This document shows, in pieces, positions 22,903-36,510 of a stretch of 64,000 bases of DNA (positions are counted from its first letter, which is position 1; each line of letters opens with the position of its first letter). The notes beneath the pieces are model-generated. The model was not told the DNA's origin. It made no database searches and was given only the letters and a program-made list of their open reading frames with translations. Origin of the DNA: Papio anubis (taxonomy: Eukaryota > Chordata > Mammalia > Primates > Cercopithecidae). Both the position numbers and the translations under genes were made by a program. The DNA is taken from the NCBI RefSeq assembly GCF_008728515.1, contig NC_044981.1, positions 132,247,937 to 132,311,936 on the forward strand. The letters are read 5' to 3'.

Positions 22903-23923
22903 ATCGGGAAAAAACAGAGCAGAAAAGCTGAAAATTCTAAAAATCAGAGCGCCTCTCACCCTCCAAAGGAACGCAGCTCCTTACCAGCAACAGAGCAAAG
23001 CTGGACGGAGAATGACTTTAACGAGTTGAGAGAAGAAGGCTTCAGACAATCAAACTTCTCTGAGTTAAAAAAAGGAAGTTCGAACCTATCACAAAGAAGC
23101 TAAAAACCTTGAAAAAATATTAGACAAATGGCTAAGTAGAATAACCAGTGTAGAGAAGTCCTTAAATGACCTAATGGAGCTGAAAACCATGGCATGAGAA
23201 CTACGTGACGAATGCACAAGCTTCAGTAGCCAATTCGATCAACTGGAAGAAAGGGTATCAGTGATTGAAGATCAGATGAATGAAATGAAGCGAAAAGAGA
23301 AGTGTAGAGAAAAAAGAGTAAAAAGAAACAAACAAAGCCTCCAAGAAATATGGGACTATGTGAAAAGACCAAATCTATATCTGATTGGTATACCTGAAAG
23401 TGATGGGGAGAATGGAACCAAGTTGGAAAACACTCTTCAGGATATCATCCAGGAGAACTTCCCAAACCTAGTAGGGCAGGCCAACATTCAAATCCAGGAA
23501 ATACAGAGAATGCCACAAAGATACTCCTCGAGAAGAGCAACTCCAAGACACATAATTGCCAGATTCACCAAAGTTGAAATGAAGGAAAAAATCTTAAGGG
23601 CAGCCAGAAAGAAAGGTCGGGTTACCCACAAAGGGAAGCCCATCAGAATAACAGCAGATCTCTCGGCAGAAACTCTACAAGCCAGAAGAGAGTGGGGGCC
23701 AATATTCAACATTCTTAAAGAAAAGAATTTTCAACCCAGAATTTTTTCATATCCAGCCAAACTAAGTTTCATAAGTGAAGGAGAAATAAAATCCTTTACA
23801 GACAAGCAAATGCTTAGAGATTTTGTCACCACCAGGCCTGCCCTACAAGAGCTCCTGAAGGAAGCACTAAACATGGAAAGGAACAACCGGTACCAGCCAC
23901 TGCAAAAACATGCCAAATTGTAA
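22903..23923 (+). pseudogene. L1 ORF1 (ORF1p), broken
   Basis: Encodes the LINE-1 ORF1p trimeric RNA-binding protein. The usual start codon reads ATC at 22903, so initiation is lost. A frame change occurs in the segment near 23060-23090, and a TGA at 23195 replaces a conserved CGA arginine codon. From 23261 to the TAA at 23921 the frame stays open for 220 codons and covers the end of the coiled coil, the RRM (KRPNLYLIGIPESDGENGTK) and the CTD (ILRAARKKGRVTHKGKPIRI, then KEALNMERNNRYQPLQKHAK). Length from ATC to stop is 1,021 nt, close to the usual 338 codons. Confidence 0.92.
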
Positions 23924-23986
23924 AGACCATCGATTCTAGGAAGCAACTGCATCAACTAATGAGCAAAATAAACAGCTAATATCATA

Positions 23987-27818
<3,832 letters not shown>

Positions 27819-28048
27819 ACAATGAGAACACTTTGACACAGAAAGGGGAACATCACACACCAGGGCCTGTCGTGGGGTGGGGGTAGATGGGAGGGATAGC
27901 ATTAGGAGATATACCTAATGTAATGTAAATGACAAGTTAATGGGTGCAGCAAGCCAACATGGCACATGTATACATATGTAACAAACCTGCATGTTGTGCA
28001 CATGTACCCTAGAACTTAAAGTATTATTATAATAATAATAATAATAAA

Positions 28049-30044
28049 AGAGCTTTGTGAGGCTATTTTTTTGGGAAAAAAAAAAGCAGCAGTGATTTCA
28101 GACTACCTGTGCATAAAATATAATACTGTCTTCCTGCGTGAAAGGTCATGTAATTCTACTCTCACGTGGATGTTTTCCACAAAATGAATATGTAGATTTA
28201 AACCAATCAATCCACATTCTTTCAATTGACCTCTCTTAAAAACCAAAGCACAGCCATTTGAGCTTCAGTGCTTAGAGCAACTCTCTCTGGCCTGTGTAAG
28301 GAATTTACCCATGACTTGGGTTTCAATACTGTACTCTAATCAACAGCAAGAGAGAGCGACCACCAAAAAAAAAAACAAAACAAAAAAAAACCTGCACCAT
28401 CTATCGACATGGGCCAATGCAGTGGCTATGCACATTTTCTTCTAGGCATTGGCCTTTGGTTTGATGGATGCTCTGGTTATTCATTGTGAAAGCACATTTG
28501 TCAAGTCAACTGCTTATGTTTCCAACATAGCTGTTTGCTTTATCTGTCAAACACTTGCAATATTTCAGCATTTCATCATTAAAATCCTTCTGAAGGAATA
28601 AATTGGTCATATAGACAATAATCCATTTACCAGTATAACTCATTACTGTATATATTCTCTCTTTTTATCCAGTTGAAATGCTTTTATCACATACTTCTAT
28701 CATAATCATGCAAACTAAATGCTACAAACCACAAGATTAGTTCAAATTTTAAAAGTACCAAAAAATCTTAGTGAGGAAGGGGTTTTGGGAGAGAATTCTT
28801 CTTGATCCCTGGATAACATCAAAGCCTTTTGTTTATTTGTAGTTTCATTATGTAAAAAGCATTTTTCTTGACCTGTTGGCAAGTTATATCTTAGATCCAT
28901 CAGACAAATCATGGCTAAGTAGTATCCAATACTGTAAATTGATGCATAAGTGATTGGAATAGGAGCTTATCATGCAAGAATACAGTCATCATCATGAGCC
29001 AGCCCTGACTGGAAAGTCAGAAAATACTTGACATTCTAGAAATTGTCTTCAAGACAGTGATTTCTACTTCATCGATTTTTTTTTTCTAGTGAGTTGTAGA
29101 CATTCAAAAAGATTGCCTTTTAAAAATGTTAATAAGATAAAGTAAACCTGGCAAATGTTGAATAGCCCCACGAATGAAGCGATTGCTGTAGTTGAAGCAT
29201 ACCTTCATGACGGATGACACATGGCTTATGTTGGATAGAGTCAGCTCACAGGAATGGCTGTGCACTTTGCCTAGAAGTTGTAGGTGATACAGCCAAAATA
29301 GTGGCACTGTTGATTTCACATGCCTCTTCAATGTGACATGTTGAAAACACAAACTCTTTACTCAAGTTTTTTATGACTACATCTTCTGATAATTGCGTTA
29401 TTCAGAGATCACAGCAATAAGGTGCCACACCTGGAAAACTAGAAGACATGATTTCACAGAGTTTATAAGAATTTTGCACCCACAGAATTTTAAAATAAAG
29501 GCATTTTTCTGAGTGCTTTTGGATGACAGACAACTGGCTGAGTGCAGGAACCACATATGAATAGCTAGCTATTAGAAAGCTTGGGAAATGGCAAATTTGT
29601 GAAGATCTTTCCCCAGCTGTAACAACAAAGATGTAATTGACTTTTTGCCCTAGAAATGGATGCAGACAAAGAATCTTGTTCCCAGTGCTCTTTAGTTTCA
29701 GCTCCTTAGTTGGCCTTAGTACCTGCTGAACTGATCTGAGGGTGCCTGCCTGGCCTGACCAGATGCTGAAACATTTCATGCAAAAGGAACATTAATAGAC
29801 TTCAAGTAAATTATTGAAATGGAGGTGGCAATTAAGATATCTTTGGCTCCCTTTTTAGCTCGCAGGTCCTTAGATAACACCTAGGCAAAGGTAATCACTG
29901 CTATTTTAAGTAGCTTCCACCTTGACCCTGGTGAATATGGAAACTATAGAAATTCAGACTCACAAGCATGAATAATGAATCCCAAACTTATTTTTTGTAA
30001 TACAAATACTTTGGGAAACAGTAGATAATAATTAAAATTGCATA
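28049..30044. other. Unassigned block, no supported gene
   Basis: I recognise no Alu, L1, MIR or LTR here. It contains an A-rich tract at 28365-28390. Minus-strand frames of 125 codons (29402-29779) and 82 codons (29104-29352) lack known domains and are separated by stops. It may be unique sequence, or repeats too old to see by eye. Confidence 0.5.
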
Positions 30045-30225
30045 CCCTCTTCATATCTCTTATTTCATTTAACCCTACTGTCCTATGAGATAAATAAATA
30101 CCTGTCATTCTATAGATGAGAAACCTGGAGTTCAAAAGAGTTGTGTAGTTTGAGCTCAAGTCATTTGGCTTGGCATTTTTTATGTCAAAATCTGTACTAT
30201 TTTCACTATGTTTTGTTGGATCTTA
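30045..30225 (-). mobile_element. MIR, antisense
   Basis: 'catttaaccctactgtccta', 'attctatagatgagaaacct' and 'gctcaagtcatttggcttgg' follow antisense MIR order. Confidence 0.75.
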
Positions 30226-30356
30226 CTACTAAACATTTAAGTGATTTTTCAAAACTACTTTTCAAATTATCTTTCTTGAATAGATTAGTATTTTATTATC
30301 ACAGTAATAAATATAAGTAAGATATTTTTCCTACTGTTTTTAAAAAATATTATTTA

Positions 30357-30655
30357 GGCCGGGCACGGTGACTCACACCTGTAATCCCAGCACTTTGGGA
30401 GGCCGAGGTGGTCGGATCACGAGGTCAGGAGACCGACACCACGGTGAAACCCTGTCTCTACTAAAATACAAAAATTGACCAGGCGCAGTGGCGGCACCTG
30501 TAGTCCCAGCTACTTGGGAGGCTGAGGCAGGAGAATGGTGAACCGGAGATGAGCTTACAGTGAGCAGATCATGCCACTGCACTCAGCCTGGGCGACAGAA
30601 GCGGGAACTCCATCTCAAAAAAAAAACAAAAAAAAAAAACGAAAAAACAAAAAAC
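30357..30655 (+). mobile_element. AluS/AluY-type, sense
   Basis: It starts 'ggccgggcacggtgactca', contains 'gatcacgaggtcaggag' (Y/Sc-type) and ends in an A-rich tail broken by C and G. 'atattattta' is present just before the element and after the (TA)n, and is the probable target-site duplication. Confidence 0.95.
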
Positions 30656-30656
30656 C

Positions 30657-30676
30657 CCTATATATATATATATATT
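30657..30676 (+). repeat. Short (TA)n
   Basis: About nine TA units grown at the end of the Alu tail. Confidence 0.9.
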
Positions 30677-30719
30677 ATTTAAAGTTGTAAATCAGGGTGC
30701 ACTAAAATTCGAGTTTTCT

Positions 30720-31190
30720 TTTTTTTATATACTTTAAGTTCTAGGGTGCATGTGCACAACGTGCAGGTTGTTATATGTATATACATGTGCCATGTTATTG
30801 TGCTGCACCCATTAACTCGTCACTTACATCAGGTATATCTCTAATGCTATCCCTCCGCTTCACCCCCATCTCACAGCAGGCCCTGGTGTGTGATGTTCTT
30901 ACTCCTGTGTCAAAGTGATCTCACTGTTCAATTCCTGTAGTGAGAACATCTCACGGTGTTTTGGGATTTTCTGTTCTTACCATATGGTTGCTGAGAATGA
31001 TGGTTTCCAGCTGCATCCATGTCCCTACAAAGGACATGAACTCATCGTTTTTTATGGCTGCATAGTATTCCATGGTGTATATGTGCCACATTTTCTTAAT
31101 CCAGTCTGTCATTGATGGACATTTGGGTTGGTTCTAAGTCTTTGGTATTGTGAATAGTGCCGCAATAAACATACATGTGCATGTGTCTTA
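30720..31190 (-). mobile_element. L1PA 3' fragment with perfect 17-bp target-site duplication
   Basis: Antisense L1PA 3' end from 'actttaagttctagggtgc' to 'gcaataaacatacatgtgc'. The 17-nt sequence 'taaaattcgagttttct' is present at 30703-30719 and again at 31191-31207, which is a textbook target-site duplication. The fragment is 5'-truncated within the ORF2 end. Confidence 0.97.
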
Positions 31191-31384
31191 TAAAATTCGA
31201 GTTTTCTAAATTGAGTTAAAATCAAATGAGAGATTTTGTTTTAAACTTCCTTTCTATAATTCTATCAACTGTGGGATAAGCTAAATTCCCAAAAGTCATT
31301 TTTTATTTCCATTGGGATGGGTTCTTTCTAAATATAAAAGAGGGAAGCAAAGGGATAAGATGATAGGAAGATCAATACCTGTCC

Positions 31385-31545
31385 AGCTGTCAAGCACCTA
31401 CTGTATGCCACAAACCATAGCTGAAGGTTACATATTCTATCACTAATCCTTGGAAGAATTTCACAAGATACCTTTTATTGACCTTATTTTACAGGAAATA
31501 AAACAGAAGTTCTGAGAGGTAAAAAGGTAAAGAGGAGTCCAGATT
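31385..31545 (-). mobile_element. MIR, antisense
   Basis: 'caagcacctactgtatgcca', 'cttattttacaggaaataaa' and 'cagaagttctgagaggta' follow antisense MIR order. Confidence 0.75.
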
Positions 31546-32008
31546 TCTTTTTTTGCACTGCAATTAGTGTGAATGGAAGGTAAAAAGAACACACTACTCA
31601 TCAACAAATACTAACCATAAAATTGTGTTTATACCTCTTTCATTTGATCATTTTGTTATCCTGAGAGACACGGAAACATGAGTTTTAGGACTTTTAAACC
31701 AATGAGAAGGGAGTCCCCTCCTTCTCATACAGCCTTCTTCCTAGTGATAGGACAGTGAGGGTCAGTTGCTCATTTTGATCAAAGGAGAAGAGGAAAGCAT
31801 ATTATTGGAAAATAGAAGCCCAATTCTGGCAAGTTGGTGTGGTACACATTCTGCTTATCAGGTACGACCTGACTCAATTAGTTTCCACTTGAAAAAATAG
31901 ATGGAGTAGGAGCCAACTGCAGCCACCTTGGGGAAAGAGCCTCTATTCAATACCATCCCACGATAGCTATAGAAAAAGACACAGGACATACAGCATGCAC
32001 ATATTTGA
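31546..32008. other. No gene or repeat recognised
   Basis: Unique-looking sequence. No motif identified. Confidence 0.45.
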
Positions 32009-32065
32009 TGTGTTAGTCCATTCTCAACTTGGTATAAAGAAGTACCTGAGACTGGGTAATTTATA

Positions 32066-34809
32066 GGGTTTTCTATGTATATGATCATATCATCAGCAAA
32101 CAGTGACAGTTTGACTTTCTTTTTACCAATTTGATACCCTTGATTTCTTTCTCTTGTCAGCTAGGACTTCCAGTACTATGTTGAATAGAAGTGGTGAGAG
32201 TGGGCATCCTTGTTTTGTTTCAGAACTCAGGCAGAATACTTTCAACTTTTTCTCAAACAGTATTATGTTCGCTGTGGGTCTGTCACAGATGGCTTTTATT
32301 AACTCAAGGCACATGTCCCTTCTATGCTGATTTTGCTGAGCGTTTTAATCATAAAAAGATACTGAATTTTGTCAAATGCTTTTTCTGAATCTATTGAGAT
32401 GATCATATGATTTTAAGTCTGTTTATGTGATGCATCACATTATTGACTTGCGTATGTTAAACTATTCCTGCATTTCTGGTATGAAACTCACTTGATCATG
32501 GTGGATTATCTTTGTGATATGCCATTGTACTCGGTTAACTAGTATTTTGTTAAGGATTTTTTCCAACTATGTTCATCAGGGATATTGGTCTGTAGTGTTT
32601 TTTTGTTTGTTTGTTTGTTTTGTTTTTTTTATCCTTTTACTGATTTTGGTATTAAGGTGATACTGGCTTCATAGATGATTTGGGGAGGATTTCCTCTTTC
32701 TCTATCTTGTGGAATAGTGTCAATAGGATTGGTACCAATTCATTATCAAATGTCTGATAGAATTCAGCTGTGAATCTTCTGGTTCTAGATGTTTTTGTTG
32801 GCAATTTATTTTATTACCATTTCAACCTTGCTGCTTGTTATTGGTCTGTTCAGAGTTTCTATTTCTTCCTGGTTTAATCTAGGAGGATTGTATATTTCCA
32901 GGAATTTATTCATCTCCCCTAGGTTTTCTGGGGTTTATGCAAGTAAAGATGTTCATAGTAGCCTTGAATGATTTTTTTTTAAATTTCTCTGGTATTGGTT
33001 ATGATATTTCCCATTTTGCTTCTAATTGAGCTTTTTTTTTTTTTTGGATCTTCTCTCTTCTTGGTTAATCTCACTAATGGTCTATCAATGTTATTTATCT
33101 TTTCAAAGAAGCAGCTCGTTTCATTTATCTTTTGTGGGTTTTTTTTTGTTTCAATTTCATTTAGTTGTGCTCTGATTTTTGTTATTGCTTTTCTTCTGCT
33201 GGGTTTGGGTTTGATTTGTTCTTGTTTCTCTAATTCCTTGAGGTTGACCTTAGATTGTCTATTTGTGCTCTTTCAGACTTTTTGATGTAGGCATTTAAGG
33301 CTGTGAACACTTCTCTTAGCACTGCCGTTGCTGTGTCCCAGAGGTTTGATAGGTTGTATCACTATTATTGTTCAGTTAAAATAATTTTTTTTTTGAGACA
33401 GAGTTTTGCTGCTCTTGTTTCCCAGGCTGGAGTGCAATGGTGCGATCTCAGCTCACTGCAACCTCTGCCTCCTGGGTTCAAGCGATTCTCCTGCCTCAGC
33501 TTCCTGAGTAGCTGGGATTACAGGCATGTGCCTCCAAGCCTGGTTAATTTTGTATTTTTAATAGAGATGGGGTTTCTCCATGTTGGTCAGGCTGGTCTCA
33601 AACTCCTGACCTTAAGTGATCTGCTTGCCTTGGCCTCCCAAAGTGCTGGGATTACAGGTGTGAGCCACCGCACCCAGCCAAAATAACTTTTAAATTTCCA
33701 TCTTGATTTCATTTTTGACCCAGTGATCATTCAGGAGCAGGTTATTTAATTTCCATGTATTGGCATAGTTTTGAGGGTTCCTTTCAGAGTTGATTTCAAA
33801 TTATTTTCCACTGTAGTCTGAGAGAGTACTTGATGTAATTTTGATTTTCTTAAATTTATTGAGACTTGTGTTATGGCCTATAATGTGGTCTGTCTTAGCA
33901 TGTCTGAGTTCAGACTCTCTTTGGGTGGGGCTTGCTGTGGCTGCTGTGAGGCATAGCAGTGTGGTTCTCCAGTCAATGGATTTATGTTCCCAGCAGGCAA
34001 TGGCTGCCTTTGCTGCATCATGCAGGTCGCCAGGGAAGCGAGGGAAAGCCGGCAGCCACGGGTCTCACCCTGCTTTCACACAGCCCAAAAGGCCAGTCTC
34101 ACTCCCACCCTGTCCCCCAGTAGCACTGAGTTTATTTCCAGGCAGTGGGTGAGCAGGGCTGAGAACCTGCCCCAGACTACCAGCCTCTTGGCTGAGAAAA
34201 CAAGCAGGGCTTTCAGGTTTCATGCCTCCCTGCCTGCTGTGGCTTCTGAGCTGCATCTGCACTCCTGATTCACCCCCTCCCCTGAATTCTGTCCAGGTAA
34301 CTCTGCCTTCTGTTGAAATTGTTACAAAGTTCAGCTCGAAGTTTCCTTCTCTCTGTAGTCTTTTCCCAGTTCCTTTAGCAGCCCTCCCCAAGGACCTCTG
34401 TGACACAGTCAGAAATGCCTTCCCTGGGGACTGAGAGAGCTCACAGGGCTCTTCCCACTGCTTCTACCCATGTATTATGCTCTCTAAATTTGTCTCAGGT
34501 CCAGGTAAGGTCAAATTCTTCTCCCATGACCTGGACTTTCAGTTTTCCCAGTGAGGGTGTGTGTTTGGGGGGCGGACAATCCCCCTTTCAGATTTTCACA
34601 TGTTGGGTACTCACAGTTTTTCAGTGTCTCCTGGGGCCTGTAGGAGCAATCCACTTCCATCAAAGTGTCTATGGATTCTCTCGGCTTTCCTGGTATATTC
34701 CTGGGGTACTTCTTGAAGCAAAAGTTTATGATGTGAGTCTTCACATGCTGCTCTGTCTGAGTGTGAGCTGCAATTTAGTCCTGCCCCCTATCCATTATCC
34801 TTCAGAACT
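32066..34809 (-). mobile_element. Rearranged tailless L1 (L1PB/L1MA type), antisense
   Basis: It begins abruptly in the ORF2 RT region ('atcatatcatcagcaaacag') with no 3'UTR or poly(T), runs through ORF2 antisense to about 33898 with an Alu at 33385-33679, then switches to a GC-richer 5'UTR-like block (33900-34805). The endonuclease part of ORF2 and all of ORF1 are missing. The host LTR block 'ctgagactgggta' + 'tttata' (20 nt, one mismatch) flanks both ends at 32046-32065 and 34810-34829. Confidence 0.8.
33385..33679 (-). mobile_element. AluS-type, antisense
   Basis: Short T tract, then a complete antisense Alu ('gagacagagttttgctgct' to 'gtgagccaccgcacccagcc'). 'aaaataa' lies at both sides. 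It is inserted in L1 sequence, so it is younger than that L1. Confidence 0.95.
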
Positions 34810-35177
34810 CTGAGACTGGGTAGTTTATAAAGAAAAGAAGTTTAATGGGCTCATGGTTCTATAGACTATACCGGAAGCTAGGGAGGCCTCAGGAAACTTA
34901 CAATCATTGCAAAAAGCAAAGGCAGAGCAAGCACTGCATGTCACATGGCCAGAGCAGGAGCAAAAGAGTGAGGGTCGAGGTACCACACACTTTTAAACAA
35001 CCACATCTCATGAGAGTTCACTCACTATGGCAAGGACAGCACCAAGGGGATGGTGCTAAACCATTCTTGAGAAATATGCTCCCATGATCCTATCAGCGCC
35101 TACCAGATCCCATCTCCAACACTGGGGATTACATTTCAACATGAGATCTGGGCAGGACACACATCCAAACTATATCA

Positions 35178-35560
35178 TTTGGTGTCCTTAAAGAAAAAAT
35201 AAGGCAAAGGAATGGGATACCATAAATGTTCAAGGAGATTACTAAAGATAATTTTCCTGAAATCAGAGACTTAACTGTGTACATTTACATCTCCAGAGAC
35301 ATAAATGTGTTCTAGAGAAAGTTGGCCCAGATCAATCAACCCAAAGGCATATCTTATTAAAGTAATTGAACTTTAAAATGACAACAACAACAACAACAAA
35401 GCCTTTGGCCAGCCAAGAGAAAAAAGACCAAGCCTTTTCTTTAGCAGTAAAAGAAAACCAGCTGCCTGCAGGTTTCTCCACAGTTATATTTACTACCAGA
35501 GGATAATGGGGCCATTTCTACAAAGTGTGCAACAAGGATTTTATCTTTCGGTAAGCTGAC
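35178..35560. other. Spacer between two inverted MaLR LTRs; (CAA)n
   Basis: Contains a short (caa)n tract at about 35380-35398. The rest is not recognised. Confidence 0.5.
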
Positions 35561-35919
35561 TGATATGGTTTGGCTGTGTCCTCACCCAAATCACATCTTG
35601 AATTGTATCTCCCATAATCCTCACATGTCATGGGAGGGACCCAGCGGGAGGTAAGTGAATCACAGGGGTTGGTTTTTCCTGTGCTGTTCTCATGACAGTG
35701 AATAAATCTCACAAGATCTCATGGTTTTATGAAGGGCAGCTCTCAGGCACATGCTCTTTCCTGCTGCCATATAAGATGTGCCTTTGTACTTCTGCCTTCC
35801 ACCATGATTGTGAGGCCTCCCCAGCCATATGGAACTATGAGTCCGTTAAACCACTTTTTCTTTATAAATTACCCAGTCTCAGGCATTTCTTCATAGCAGC
35901 ATGAAAATGGACTAATATA
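35561..35919 (+). mobile_element. THE1-type MaLR solo LTR, sense
   Basis: Runs from 'tgatatggtttggctgtgt' to 'ggactaatata' (359 bp), with the typical blocks 'gattgtgaggcctccccagc' and 'ttataaattacccagtctca'. A perfect 5-bp duplication 'ctgac' flanks it at 35556-35560 and 35920-35924. No internal sequence follows, so it is a solo LTR left by recombination. Confidence 0.95.
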
Positions 35920-35924
35920 CTGAC

Positions 35925-36254
35925 ATTCAAGTATAACAGCTATAGTAAAACGTGCTTAAAGAAAGATCTCATGGATATTGTTCCCATGAGCCTTTCTTAA
36001 GGAATCTCCTTAAAGGAACCTTCAACCGATCAAGAGATGACTGGAAAAACCATGGCAAAAGCACGGGTGCTGGACATTTAAAATATTTAACTGTAATATC
36101 ATGGCTAGAGCAAATGTGAGAATTGGGATGTTTGAACAGTATGTAAATATTATTTACAATGCAGAAATGAAGTGGAAGGAAAGAGAAAATGAAGGGAGGT
36201 GAACAAAGTTCATTGATTGTGTTATCTACAGTAGAGATTCAAAGGGTACCTTTT
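35925..36254. other. No gene or repeat recognised
   Basis: AT-rich sequence without recognisable motifs. Confidence 0.45.
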
Positions 36255-36510
36255 AAAAAGTTTTGTTAGGAAGTAATTTCAAATTTATAGACAGTTGCAA
36301 AAATACGAATGGTGCAAAGAACACCTATGATCCTCTTACCCAGATTCACCTGTTATTCAATGTTACCTCATTTGCTTGTCATTAGCTCTCTCTCTTCTTT
36401 TTATGCACACATATACATATGTATGTGTACAGACACACATATACACACATATATGTAAATTTTTCTGAACCATTGGGAATAAGTTGCATATATCCAGAGC
36501 AGTTTCCCTG
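36255..36510. mobile_element. Probable L1M 3'UTR-like fragment
   Basis: 'agacagttgcaaaaatacg', 'cttacccagattcacctgtt', a CA/TA-rich stretch (36400-36455) and 'ctgaaccattgggaataagt' match a common old repeat that I associate with L1M 3' sequence. Family and strand are not certain. Confidence 0.5.

Larger units (their letters stand above)
32009..35177 (-). mobile_element. MST-type MaLR solo LTR, antisense, split by an L1
   Basis: The left piece (32009-32065) begins 'tgtgttagtccattctcaa' and ends 'actgggtaatttata'. The right piece (34810-35177) restarts at the same block, runs through 'gaggcctcaggaaacttac' and ends in 'ccaaactatatca'. Without the 2.7-kb insert the LTR is about 405 bp. Flanks 'tttga' (32004-32008) and 'tttgg' (35178-35182) fit a 5-bp retroviral duplication with one change. 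No internal region is present, so it is a solo LTR of an old ERVL-MaLR element. Confidence 0.85.

Noticed and set aside
23261..23923. 220-codon open frame
   Set aside because: It is the C-terminal two thirds of L1 ORF1, cut from its start by a nonsense codon and a frame change.
29402..29779. 125-codon minus-strand frame starting MKCFSIWSGQ
   Set aside because: No domain, no family memory, next stop-free stretch is in another frame, and no splice or promoter signals support it.
33841..34813. Cluster of 70-137 codon frames on both strands in GC-richer DNA, suggesting an exon
   Set aside because: The stretch resembles antisense L1 5'UTR sequence joined to ORF2 within the rearranged L1; both strands are equally open.
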